NCBI GenBank assembly: GCA_030068145.1
Contig: JAPJBO010001075.1
Location: 1-64,000, forward strand
DNA length: 64,000 bases
Direction of reading: 5' to 3'
From: Diplonema papillatum
Lineage: Eukaryota; Euglenozoa; Diplonemea; Diplonemida; Diplonemidae
Shown: positions 55,001 through 63,979 of the stretch, piece by piece
Layout of the letters: every line of letters starts with the position of its first letter
Position numbering within the stretch: position 1 is the stretch's first letter
Program-made: the position numbers and the translations under genes
The notes under the pieces: generated by a model
What the model saw: the letters and a program-made list of their open reading frames with translations, nothing else
Databases searched by the model: none
What the model was told of the DNA's origin: nothing

Positions 55001-56659
55001 CTGCAACTACCGAACACGTGTTGAACGGAAGCGAGGTCATGCGAGTTTACCCCCACACGACAAGACAAAAGAACACAACAGAGGAAAATCACTGAATGAA
55101 AAAAAATACATACGGGACACGGGCCTGCGACGGCGGCTACTGCAGGATGGAACCCCCGCCGCCCTGCTAAACCCGCGCATCCTTGCCGGTCTACGAAAAT
55201 GTCACGGCGCCACTGATATACTGCAGGCCCTAGTGCGGCGGGCGATCATGCCACGACACACGAGGCGACAGTGCACGGTACCAGGATGTCAGCAGCCGGG
55301 AAACGCAGACCACGTCCTCACAGCCAACGACGCGGCTCACCTCCAGAGCTTTTCAGAACCCGCTGGGCTTGAATCCATCTACGGTAGAGAGCCGAAGTTA
55401 AATGATGTGCTGATCGAATTCTCGCGGTGCAACAAAGCTGCAATGAAGAGCGTCTGCGAGCGGATACGAGTACAAGAGTCGGAAGACAAGGCCGCAGAGC
55501 GGGCAAACTGGCTGAGAAGCGAATTGAGCACCCGGTAAGAGGGCGAGCAAACTGATTTTGGCATCTTATTTCTTATTTTCTCTAACTAAAGCGCGTCACC
55601 AAAACTCCTTGCCAAACAAACAAAGGTCGCGGACACCAAACTGATCGTCCTTCGGGATCGACGGTAACACAAAAAACAACACACGAAGAACGATTCGAGT
55701 TTTGTGTTTGCACTATATTTGCCCCTCTACCCAAATTTCGGGGGCTATATTCGCTCCCTTCCATTCGGAGGCAAGATGGACAGAGATGAGTTTTTTAACT
55801 GATTGCTCAGACACGGTTGTAGGGGCCTTCTCCCCGTGACGGATTCGCCTGTGCTCTAGTAGCACGGGTGGTCCTGGCTGTGACGAGCTACGAACAGCCG
55901 CCTGACAAACCAGACTCACACCGCAGTCCTGTCTGCAGACACTCAGGTTCCACGCTGATGATGGTCCGCCTTATGTGTCCGTGGCTTAAAGGACCGAAAC
56001 ACGGCGCAGACGGGACCAGTGCGGTGTTGAGCACATACCCATTCCAAGCACGTTCTTGCAATCTACCCAAATTTCGGGGTCTATATTCGCTCCCTTCCAT
56101 TCGGAGGCAAGATGGACAGAGATGGAACTGCTAGAACGTGTAGTAACCTGGTGCATGGCTATTGAAGTTAGAATGCTCTGTAGCGATGCCCTGCATTCGC
56201 CACCAAGTGACGACTTCTTCGATCGTACCGTGTCGTGCTACAGGCACAACAGACCTCCGTTTGAACACTGTAAAACGCTGATGCAAGTAAATGTGCAGGG
56301 TTTCTTTACCAAGTTGATTTCTTGAGGCCAGCCTCTTTGGATCGCGTCTACAATTACTCCTCGCCGAGCGAATGCAAAGCCATCACCGAGACTCGTAGTG
56401 TGGATCGACCGGAAACCGTACAGGATGATCCTAAAGATGACGTCGCGATTGATTGGATTATCTCGCTTTCGCTCCCGTTGGATGCCGAGCAGCTCGATGC
56501 CCACCTCATCCTGCAGCCCCTGGTTGTCTGGGCGAGCAACACCGCTCGCAGCGTATGCTTCCATTACATTTTTTGGCCTCGAATTTCGATTGGGAAGTCA
56601 AGGAAGTGCTAACCCACCCTCCTCCTCATGACGTTCGCATCGCAATACAGAGCAGCTAA
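40016..56659 (+). CDS. WD40 and helical-tail protein, possibly EDC4/Ge-1-like
   Basis: Seven-exon model: 40016-41325, 46554-47142, 53277-53396, 54454-54813, 54901-54934, 56332-56552, 56603-56659. Every junction has GT-AG and matching phase, and the total is 897 codons. Exons 1-3 are firm from coding quality; exons 5-7 are tentative. Exon 1 shows beta-propeller-like repeats (VVDVAACGDLIAVSDNNGTF, FEWLDANTLSALSNDLTLYV, ELRVWEV) followed by a Ser-rich linker. Exons 2-4 are helical, coiled-coil-like (RKVDDLNVAAA, KKSADELESLVGEKRAETAA, FEEVVREQFSQL). A propeller followed by a Ser-rich linker and helical tail is the layout of the decapping scaffold EDC4/Ge-1/Varicose, but sequence similarity by eye is weak. 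Introns reach 6 kb and hold repeats, a MULE remnant and partial copies of the gene's own exons. Confidence 0.55.
42503..42710 (+). repeat. Partial duplicate of exon 1 end and intron 1 start
   Basis: The segment CTCCTTCTCCTCGCGC ... GCAA(C/G)(T/C)TCTCCGCGACATGGT then intron-like CTACTAGAA(A/T)TCCTCCCCCC matches 41243-41370, with deletions inside the exon part. It ends near TAGTCCCTCAAGGTTTCA, as does the original at 41566-41583. Confidence 0.75.
45285..45620. repeat. Long hairpin of TTTTGGCCATTTT-type units
   Basis: The left arm repeats TTTTGGCC(A/G)TTTT and GATTTTTCCAG; the right arm (45505-45620) carries the complements AAAATGGCCAAAATCTGG and AAATCGGCAAAAA. The ~90-bp spacer is GC-richer. 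The compositional style resembles the 6525-6790 repeats. Confidence 0.7.
46136..46312 (+). pseudogene. Partial copy of exon 2 of the WD40 gene
   Basis: Matches 46733-46903 of exon 2 (KKSADELESLVGEKR...), with an 18-bp internal deletion before the GAGCTGCAC segment and a stop after GGSR. It lies ~240 bp upstream of the real exon 2 acceptor. Confidence 0.85.
47560..49600 (-). mobile_element. MULE-type element with tandem-repeat terminal inverted repeats
   Basis: The left end (47566-47850) is a run of about nine ~30-bp units TTATTCCCTTATAGCCACG plus an A-rich spacer. The right end (49378-49592) is about seven inverted units. Outer ends are also complementary (AAATGGGTTTATTCCCTTAT versus ATTTGGGCAAATTATCTTAT). 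Between them lies a truncated MuDR-like transposase on the minus strand. A clear 8-11-bp target duplication was not found. Long inverted repeats built of subterminal repeats are common in Mutator-like elements. Confidence 0.78.
48299..49243 (-). pseudogene. Truncated MULE (MuDR/FAR1-like) transposase
   Basis: The frame encodes a 314-residue N-terminal part. An acidic Ser-rich stretch precedes a zinc-binding segment (FKCSAKADNGSACGFSCNAH ... CTAHTC), then a helical region with YKVAWQAKERAL and finally PIIAVDGTF, the first catalytic Asp motif of MULE transposases. The frame stops eight codons after this motif, and the rest of the DDE domain is absent from the element, so it cannot be catalytic alone. 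The start near 49243 is uncertain, and the earlier domain may also be missing. Confidence 0.75.
50268..50460 (+). repeat. Dispersed repeat B, copy 1
   Basis: Core GTGTTTTGGTGGTTGATCAG, AATTCC, then ACACAGGGTAAATACAAGTGG and GAAAACGATCAACCGGCACG. Other copies: 53740-53830 (partial), 56765-56935 and 61060-61235. All lie on the plus strand within introns or spacers. Confidence 0.82.
52089..52413 (+). repeat. Tandem 163-bp duplication
   Basis: Two nearly identical units, from CTCCCTGCGCCTGCTGTCT to GGTTTGAAGGAAGTGCG, each including a TACTACTAC microsatellite and CAATTTGTCAAGAAC. Confidence 0.88.
53838..53972 (-). repeat. Short repeat joining both ends of LINE1
   Basis: On the minus strand this 135-bp stretch reads CTCCTTTCCTCCTTTACTTT, GATCATAGGTGTCACG, TTTTGGCAGCCGCTGCTTA, a ~20-bp junction, then AGTGCATGCTAATCCATGTG and GTTCATGTACTTAAAAGAAC. 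The first part matches 10727-10792 and the last matches 18739-18777. It is either an internally deleted LINE1 relative or the repeat into which LINE1 inserted. Confidence 0.7.
54130..54330 (+). repeat. Copy of a ~190-bp intronic repeat
   Basis: AACGTGACGGTCAACCACA through CTTGATGCTTT matches 49838-50010 of intron 2, with small deletions. It is followed by GTTGTCGACAACTTACAAGT and ACTACGCAC, shared with 18846 and 61838. Confidence 0.75.
55084..55538 (+). pseudogene. Retroelement C-terminal remnant, family Z copy B
   Basis: The open frame ends at 55538 and encodes RDTGLRRRLLQDG, then LQALVRRAIMPRHTRRQC and GNADHVLTANDAAH. It is a diverged relative of 32443-32967, with a C-x3-C then H arrangement resembling a LINE terminal zinc knuckle. 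It lies inside an intron of the WD40 gene. No RT or endonuclease motif accompanies it. Confidence 0.42.
55725..56125 (+). repeat. Dispersed repeat A, copy 2, bracketed by 60-bp direct repeats
   Basis: Repeat A (55838-56065) is bracketed by direct repeats CTACCCAAATTTCGGGG(G/T)CTATATTCGC ... GATGGACAGAGATG at about 55729-55788 and 56064-56123. The bracket is LTR-like in layout but very short. The 35455 copy lacks the bracket. Confidence 0.7.
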
Positions 56660-57780
56660 CCGTCTTGCGGGTTCGCTCTGCCGCCGTTCCCTGAGCAACC
56701 GTCCACGAATCCGCGGTTAAACGCTCGTACACAACGCGAACTTTCACCCTACACAAACATCCATTTTTTTAGTACTAACATCTTGCAGGTTGCCCTTCAA
56801 TGCATCGTGCAGGCTAAAAAGACGTAGGCAGCGTGTTTTGGTGGTTGATCAGAATTCCTTACCTGAATATACACAGGGTAAACACAAGTGGGAAAACGAT
56901 CACCCGGCACGCACAAACAAAAGTTCTCGGAAAGTCAGCGAGGAGCATCGCGCGCCGTATGATGGGGGTTTCCGCCTTTCAACAACGACAAGAGCACTCG
57001 AAGTAGAAACAACGGGCTATCAGCGCCCATTGTTCGAATGACGGTTAAAAACGGCGAGGTTGCTCTTTGCACATGGCGCATGATTTAAATCCCTCTGTTG
57101 GAGGAAACCTTCTCATGCATGTTTGACGCTAATCGTCAAGTCTTCTTCGAAGTTTTAGCGAAGGAGAAAACATTTCCGGAGTTGGGACTTGTACTGACAA
57201 ACGAAGGAACGGACGATCGACCAAAGGTGATGAACATGAGAGGGCAACCTTTTTTTGTTCTTCGTGTGTGCGGGATGAACCTCTCGAAATGTTCCCGTCA
57301 GTGCAAATGTACTACTTATGCCGAAAGAAGATTGCCCCCGAAACAACACCACCAACAACAGGTCTTGCCGAAGGCGCAGAGCAACCGACAGCATCAGCTA
57401 GAAATGGCCATCTTGAACCTTGAATGCGTGATCTGAGGTTGTCCTGTGTGAACGCTTTCGCACGTGCTGGGTACACTGCCAGTGTCAGGTAGCGCCGAAA
57501 ACGCGCTTGAGTCTTGTTAGACTAAACCATGCAGGGTGTCACTACACACCAGCTGACTGGCTGTGCCTTCAGCTATTTGCGGTCAAGTGGCTGTCACGGT
57601 GAGCATTGTCGACCAGCGGGTGCTGGTCCTACAGATGCAACGACCTTCGAGGATCGCAAAAAAGCCTGGACTGTTTAGCACGTGGGCCCACCACATTCAT
57701 CACCCGCAAAAAAGCTCGAACTGTTCAGCACGTGGGCCAACCCGCAAAAAAAGCCTGAACTGTTCAGCACGTGGTCCAAG
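56660..57780. other. Spacer with repeat B and a possible small ORF
   Basis: Repeat B copy at 56765-56935. A 112-residue plus frame at 57098-57436 (TFPELGLVLTNEGTDDRP in its first half) looks codon-like, but I cannot assign it and it lacks support. Near 57655-57775 a 33-37-bp unit (AAAAGC(C/T)(T/C)GAACTGTTCAGCACGTGG) repeats three times. Confidence 0.4.
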
Positions 57781-57800
57781 TGTACCCGCGCTTTATTCTT

Positions 57801-58025
57801 GCGCCTGCGGTGTTGATGTATGTCTGTGCAGGTATCTATACGCCTGCGGTGTTGATGTATGTCTGTGCAGGTATCTATACGCCTGCGGTGTTGATGTATG
57901 TCTGTGCAGGTATCTATACGCCTGCGGTGTTGATGTATGTCTGTGCAGGTATCTATACGCCTGCGGTGTTGATGTATGTCTGTGCAGGTATCTATACGCC
58001 TGTGGTGTTGATGTATACCTGCACA
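57801..58025 (+). repeat. 39-bp minisatellite
   Basis: About five and a half head-to-tail copies of a 39-bp unit (GCCTGCGGTGTTGATGTATG, TCTGTGCAGGTATCTATAC), almost identical, ending in a diverged copy. The period is a multiple of three, so several frames stay open. There are no spacers between units. Confidence 0.92.
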
Positions 58026-58029
58026 GACT

Positions 58030-58789
58030 GAGTCGTTCGGGCGGTTTGTTCAACCCGCTCCACCGTCTCTCGCGTGGGTGTCTCCCGCGCTTGAATGTTT
58101 AAACGTTTGACGGTGCTGTCGTTCGACTGTCTGATCGATGACACAACCTGAACACCCCAAAACCAAAAGAAATATGGGGTTGTGAACGACAAGGCTCCTG
58201 CCGACACCGAAGCTGGCTATATCAGCACATCGTGGTTTATTGTTCCCACCTTTCTGTAGCGAGGAGAGGGGACCACTCCGGTTCTTTTCTGTTGTCTCCG
58301 GAACTTTGGAGTTCCAGCGTTCTTGTCTGCCAGCCAGTCCTTTTTGCGCGCCCGTAGGCTCCAAATCCCCGTGGTGGCGACGTCACTCCGTAGACTGTGG
58401 AGGTTCGGTGTTTGCGAAGATCGTGGAAGTCAGGCAAACTGGGTCCGCAGCTTCGGGAAAGGATTGCCGCCATCGCCTGCAGCAGCAGACTGGGCCTTCC
58501 GCTCGGCGTGCCCCCAAATTGCGGCATCTCTTTTTGTCCTGCGTTGGCCGACGACCGTGCCTCTTCAAGTGTAGAGTCTCATCGCGTGCAATAATAGGCC
58601 GCGAGCGAGGACCGTACTATGCGCAGTGGTGGTGGGCGGGGGGGCAACGATTCGCACTGCATCCGGAGTCTGGAGGCGCCAACCAACGCGTCGTTGCGCC
58701 ATTCCTTTCGAGTGGAGCCGAACCAGGAGATAACCGTAGGAACCGGCCATAAGGCTCAAACCCTCGGAACAACAAGGCTCCTCAGTGCG
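58030..58789. other. Unassigned stretch left of the recombinase transposon
   Basis: Long plus-strand frames (58240-58752) and their complements have no motif I recognise. No splice-linked model could be supported. Confidence 0.35.
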
Positions 58790-58793
58790 TTAC

Positions 58794-60552
58794 CATGCAG
58801 GGTCAAAAACCTTGTGTCTTTTTTAAACGCTGCGGCGGGGCTGATGGACCCCAACAAAAAAAATTGGATTTATTTCCGCGGTCAACTCTTCGTCTCAGAC
58901 GGCAGTGATGGCGCAAGCCCTGCGCAGCTCCCTGTGTTACAAGACATAACATCTTCATACTATCTTTTGGCGAGTCTTTCTTCCTCGACGACTCGTCTGC
59001 GATGGGTAAGTTCGGACGATACGCAGAGCCACCCCGAGTAAGATCTGCATCTGGTACGCTCCGAAACTGAGGAATCCAAGTCTTCGACAGAGATGTTTCC
59101 ACCCCCAGTCGATTCACTCGCTCTCCGTATCTTGATCGCGCTGGGCTACCATTTCCATGCCTTTTTTCTGGATCTTACACCAGTCTAGGTACTCCCCGAA
59201 GGTTTTCGAGTTCCAACTTCCTGCCTTCAGAAGGACAGCCAACTCGGGGTTATCCTCGTTCACATCCTGAGCAGCACCCCTGCGGAAACTGTGTGTTCCC
59301 CATCCGATCACAGGCTGCTGAAATATCGCGGCTTTTCTTTTTACCGCTTCCAGCATGTCGGGGTACTTCATGCCAAATATTGCTGCACCGTGAGCAACAT
59401 TGTCCCGGATGTACGGCCATATTTGATGTACTGGGCAAATTGCCCGCCATCCAACGACAACTTCTCTAGTTCTGCACATGCAGCCCCGTACCAACATTTC
59501 CCCTTGACGGATGTTCTTTCGCTTTTTAAACACGATATGCAATTCTTGTTTATATTTGAAGACTGCGCTGTGTCGATTCGAAGCCCTGACGTCTTGTAGC
59601 GCCTTCGCCGGTGAGTCGCTTTCGAGCCCTCTGCGAAGCGGAATCGCCTCGTCTTGCATGCGCAGCAGAAACACGTACGACAAGACAGCCAGGTGTCGAA
59701 ACTCCCGTAGGGAGCTGCTGGGGCCCGTGATAGGGGAGGTATCGTCTACGATCTTGTCGAGAAGCTTCGACGTGATGGCATCCATCTTCCTTTTTCCTTT
59801 CTGTTTCCTCCTCACCCCTTGGAGGACATCCTTCACGAGGGGGTTTCGGAGCGGCTCGTTGATTCCGAGGAATCGTTGCACTTTTTCCAAGGCAGAAATC
59901 GTGCTCTCGGCAGAGCCGGCGTTCGTATGCGTAGTCACGAATAGCCTCAACTCTTCCGACCCTATGGGAAAGTGGCGACAGTTGATTGCGTCCGCAAAGT
60001 TGGTCCAGGACCGTACAGCAACGAAGTACTGCTGCCAGGTCCCTGCTTCGACCGAGGAAGTCGTGAGCGACTGCGCAGCCCGTTCAACGCTAGACCGTGC
60101 TGCAAGCGGACACAGTGTCGAAAGGTGCTCCAGCTTCCTTTTCCGGCTTACCGTCATGTCTGTCATCACGGATTCTGCCTGCGGTTCACGGTCCATTTCA
60201 GCTTTCAACATGCGGATGACTTCCGGTCCAGTCGGGTAATTCCGTTGAGGCATTCTCTGGGTGGGTGGGAGGGGAAACTTTTCTCTGTACGTAGTGTAGG
60301 TGAGATTTCTTCTTCGAAGACGTTTCCTGCGCGGTCGCCGAGGTTGACTAATCGAAAATAAAAGACTATTTAGTTCTCTGTCATTCGCATTCAGTACGAA
60401 CTTAAAGTCTTCTTTTTTTTTTTTTGCTCACCCTCATCAAAAATTACTGCAGCGTTTGTTCCAAAATTTTAAAATTTAAAAAACCCAATTTTTTTCCGAA
60501 AAAAATATAGGTGGCCATTTTCCAAAAAGACACAAGGTTTTGACCCTGCATG
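58794..60552 (-). mobile_element. TIR transposon carrying a tyrosine recombinase (parent of the MITE family)
   Basis: A 1,759-bp element. The left end begins CATGCAGGGTCAAAAACC and continues through the MITE interior to ACCCCAACAAAAAAAATTGG. The right end resumes the MITE interior at TTGCTCACCCTCATCAAAAA, ATTACTGCAGCG, and finishes GGTTTTGACCCTGCATG. It is flanked on both sides by TTAC (58790-58793 and 60553-60556), the same NTAN-type 4-bp duplication as the MITEs. The ~1.55 kb between contains one gene, a tyrosine recombinase on the minus strand. The short MITEs equal this element minus the central block, as expected for internal-deletion derivatives. Confidence 0.85.
59114..60253 (-). CDS. 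Tyrosine recombinase / integrase, intact
   Basis: A single uninterrupted 379-residue frame. Residues ~60-150 fit an N-terminal core-binding, SAM-like domain (SVEAGTWQQYFVAVRSWTNF). The catalytic domain shows REFRHLAVLSYVFLLRMQDE (first Arg near 198), a basic hairpin VFKKRKNIRQG, HSFRRGAAQD (His321, Arg324), AGSWNS (Trp347) and GEYLDW (nucleophile Tyr355). All expected catalytic groups appear present. The family cuts and joins DNA through a phosphotyrosine link, normally without target duplication or terminal inverted repeats (Crypton, DIRS). Here it lies inside a 4-bp-duplicated inverted-repeat element, the reason for special interest. It differs from the remnant at 7503-7925. Confidence 0.85.
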   Translation of the reverse strand: MPQRNYPTGPEVIRMLKAEMDREPQAESVMTDMTVSRKRKLEHLSTLCPLAARSSVERAAQSLTTSSVEAGTWQQYFVAVRSWTNFADAINCRHFPIGSEELRLFVTTHTNAGSAESTISALEKVQRFLGINEPLRNPLVKDVLQGVRRKQKGKRKMDAITSKLLDKIVDDTSPITGPSSSLREFRHLAVLSYVFLLRMQDEAIPLRRGLESDSPAKALQDVRASNRHSAVFKYKQELHIVFKKRKNIRQGEMLVRGCMCRTREVVVGWRAICPVHQIWPYIRDNVAHGAAIFGMKYPDMLEAVKRKAAIFQQPVIGWGTHSFRRGAAQDVNEDNPELAVLLKAGSWNSKTFGEYLDWCKIQKKGMEMVAQRDQDTESE

Positions 60553-60556
60553 TTAC

Positions 60557-61374
60557 GCCTGCCGGTCCATTCGGACTCGTATAGACCCGGTTGGAGACAC
60601 GGGATCTGGATGTGAATTTGGAAGTTGCCGTTCGCCGAAGCTAGTCGTGGCCCGATAAATCCGATGTGCCCTGAGTATCTCACGCCAGGTAGGGGAGTTG
60701 AACTGCGCGGTCTATTCTGCGACACCAGCAAACCCATGCTGGGCACAACCTCTTTCTCTCGAAATGAGGACGTCGGACAGTTTGGTACGAACACAGAAGA
60801 TCTCAGTTTACGGTTTTGCGGTGGCGCTGTGCCTTCGATGTGCGTAGAGCTTTGTGGCGTTGGATTCTAGACAGACACGTCGGGTGCACACATAGGAAAG
60901 AAAGGCCCTCCCCTCCTGGAAACGGTTCCCTAGCGTGTACAGACTTGCGATAGCGGCGTGCCTCTGCATTGCAATCACACGTTCCAACGCTTGACCAGAC
61001 CGAATCGATGCTTTAATCTCCAGTACCTTCTACTCCACACCCGGAGGCGTAATTTTTGTACTAACAACTTGCGGGTTGCTTCAATGTCTTGTGCAGGCGC
61101 GTAGGCAGCGTGTTTTGGTGGTTGATCAGAATTCCTTACCCGAATATACACAGGGTAAATACAAGTGGGAAAACGATCAACCGGCACGCACGAAACAAAA
61201 CGAAGCGCCTGTCTTTTTTAGTCGCTTCGAATCACGGATCTTGGGGAAGGTCAGTACTTTCCCGAGAACTAACACACACTGTTGGTACGAGGTTATGACC
61301 GTTGCTAGCCCGAAAAAACACCCCCTCGTCCACGAACAGGAACAAGAAAAACAAAGCCGAAAAGGGGGTAAAAA
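60557..61374. other. Spacer and presumed promoter of the membrane-protein gene
   Basis: A short frame (60625-60870) has no motif. Repeat B occupies 61060-61235. The final 140 bp before 61375 should hold the promoter or 5' UTR of the next gene; no clear TATA box is seen. Confidence 0.4.
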
Positions 61375-63979
61375 ATGGCAGTCGACCCGAAGACGGAGCC
61401 CGTCCTGGTGGTGGACGAAGAGGAGGAGGACGAGGCCGTCGCGCTCACCATCGACAAGACGAAGGAGCAGCTCGAAGAGGAGGCCATTCAAAGATGGAAG
61501 CTGTTCATCTACCCGAGCTGGGCAATGCTCTTCGTCTACACCCTGTTCATCTTCTGCATCGTCAACGTGATCCTCACTCTTGACCAGTGGCACGGTGTGC
61601 ACCGCTTTATTCCACGTTCCGGCACTTCTCATCGTTTTGTCACCCTGTGCGGTGTCACGGGATGTCTGGCAGCCGCTGCTTTACAAGGAGCAATGGCCAT
61701 CTCTTAGGGAATTTTAACCCTCTTTCAAAAGTTCACGACTCTATGGCACCATAAAGGTCCAGAAAATCCGTGGTAGAGGAAGAAAACCCAAAATGCCGTC
61801 ACTAAAAGGCATGAAACGACGCTGAAAGTAAATAATGTTGTCGACAACGAAAAAGCGAAAGAATACACCAAAACTACGCAGTTCTTTGCATCTTTCCATC
61901 GCTGTACTTGTTCGCTATCGGCCTCCGGAAGATACTTAGCCTTCGCAGAGGGATACCTGCCGATTGGCATGCTCAGCATTCCCAGCGCATGGTAATCCTT
62001 GCGCCCACGTACTCAAACCAGGGCTTACGCAGCTCTTTTGTCTCGGAGCTAAATACCTACTGATAATCAGTACGTAGAAGGTCAGGCAAAAAATAAATAG
62101 AGCATAGGGGCAGGCCTTACGTTCAGCATGCTGAACGTACTGATTTCAAGCGTTATTTGTGGATTAGAAGGTCGGTATTTTAAAGTCTCCGGTTGACCGT
62201 AGAGGCTTGGGTATGGCGGGGGGTTGAGAAAAGTAAAAGAGTGCGACTCGTTTCGGGTGTTGTGTCACTCCGTTGTGAAACCTTGTGAAGTCCCCTAACG
62301 CGTTTAGAGGGTGCTTGGGTTTGGGTAGGGTGTGGTCGTTCTGCTGCGGCGTGAAAAGCCAGGAAGTTTCGACGCTAATCTTCGACTCTTGATTAAGTTC
62401 ACCGGGTTGCGTGCTCGTCAGGAAGATCCCGGATTTCAGCACGTTAATTGTTTTAGTTTCTTTTTGTACACATGCTGAATCAGTACGTGTACACGTGCTG
62501 AAATCAGTACGTTATCAGCACGTACTATCTTTTCCCCGTCGACACACCGAGACTAAGAAGAACCATAGTTCATACTGTTACTACCATTCTTCCTGCGTCT
62601 CGCTGCTCGCCACAAAATATATGGCCGGAAGGCCATATGGGGTTGTGTCCGCTAATAAACGCTAAAAAAGGCAAGGGGGGAAAACGAGTGATTTTGTGTC
62701 CAAGATTCCACCCAAAGGCCGCCCGAGCAGGCCCATGCAGGTCTTTTCGAAGAACTGGGTCAATACAACAACACATCAAATGGGTCGGAGGCAACTTCTG
62801 ATTGCACTGTGTCCTTGCGACAGGTGGTGGCGGAGGGAGCAAGCTGGCTATGCATGACAGACAAACCCATTTCGTCGGGCTTACGCGAATCGGGAATTTG
62901 GTGTACGCGAGCTGAAAAATCAAGTGTTTGCAATCAGAACACTGGGGAGATTATAAAGACTTCCTCCATACGCTTAGTTGGGTTAGCACGGCAAAAGCGA
63001 AGGCATTCCGAGAGATGGAGCTGGACATCACCAGCCTGACCTCATCCTGGGAGCGGGAGGCCGACCGTCGGCCGCCCGCTCGGGGCACATCACGGGCTCT
63101 CAAGGATACTGGGTACAGGCGAGCTCAGTCCTCTAACCGGGGCATCTGTGGATCATTCCCTGTTGGTGGTGGGCACATGGGGCGTACAGGACACATAGGG
63201 TGCACGTACGTACGGGTGGGTGGTTGCTGCTGGTGGTCCTCAGCCCTCTCCCTTCATCGTCCACCGCACCGAGATCGTCTTCGGACGACGTTATCAAGTG
63301 GCCCTAGCTTTTGACAATGCAAGCCTACTCCTTGTGCAAACCTGCGTTTCAAGTTTACACGGCTCGACAACATCACGGCATCGAAGCTTCATCAGCTTCG
63401 GCTGACACCATTTGCGCACTTGACCATGGTTAAGAAGACCGACGAAAACCTAGACACAAAATATAGCTCAAGCATCTGCAGAGTAACACGAGAAGAAAGC
63501 CTCCAGGCAAAACCCCCGTTTTCACATCTCTCCTCTCTCGTGAGCCTTGGGTTTGTACCAGCTGTTCAGTGTCTCAAATGCTCACCGTGCATTTCTCATG
63601 AGTCCAAAATGAACACCTCCCGCCGTACACTCCCCTTCTTACCTTTTTCTATGTTTGCATCCCTTTTCTAGACAACATCTTCCTCGAAGAAGACTTGAAA
63701 GACTTGATGCTAGCATCAACCATGCAATGCATGAGAGGCAGTGCTCTGCCTAAACATTAAACTAAGATTTCCACCCCCAAACCACCCCCCTGGCTAATTT
63801 TGAAGAGAGTAGCTTCGTCGCTCCTCCTGCGGTCACCGAGCCGAACGCACTGCGAAACGTGGCCCCAGGTATTAGCAACTCTCGAAAAAACCCCTCACAG
63901 GCACACACACGTGGAGAAAGCCCTTCGACCTCTACCCGGCCAACTTCAGACCCGGAGGCTGGGACAACGACACCATGCG
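61375..63979 (+). CDS. Membrane protein, 5' part, three exons visible (runs past the window)
   Basis: Exons at 61375 to about 61596, 63808-63868 and 63901-63979, the last ending at donor ATGCG|gtatgt. Phases agree. Exon 1 starts at ATG after GGTAAAAA and encodes an acidic, hydrophilic N-terminus (VVDEEEEDEAVALTIDKTKE), a short amphipathic stretch and one clear membrane helix (WAMLFVYTLFIFCIVNVILTL). Exons 2-3 continue FVAPPAVTEPNALRNVAP and FDLYPANFRPGGWDNDTMR. An N-terminal cytosolic acidic tail followed by a transmembrane span is evident; the family is not recognised. Exon 2 and 3 boundaries rest on splice motifs and phase only. Confidence 0.5.
61597..63807 (+). other. Intron 1 of the membrane-protein gene
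   Basis: A 2.2-kb intron with GTTGTCGACAACG...ACTACGCAG (61838-61880, shared with 18846 and 54338), the inverted copy of 53098-53157 (62155-62210), and near its 3' end (63662-63775) a ~110-bp stretch shared with the start of intron 1 of the WD40 gene (41395-41490) and with 45785-45855. No other gene was recognised. Confidence 0.6.

Noticed and set aside
57801..58025. CRISPR array
   Set aside because: The 39-bp units are contiguous with no spacers, and the surrounding DNA is eukaryotic.
58619..59041. Plus-strand ORF entering the recombinase transposon
   Set aside because: It crosses the transposon boundary and target duplication and shows no motif, so it is a chance frame.
62155..62525. Telomere-like or regulatory repeat
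   Set aside because: The stretch is an inverted copy of 53098-53157 plus short ACGTGCTGAAATCAGTACG palindromic repeats. No telomeric unit is present.
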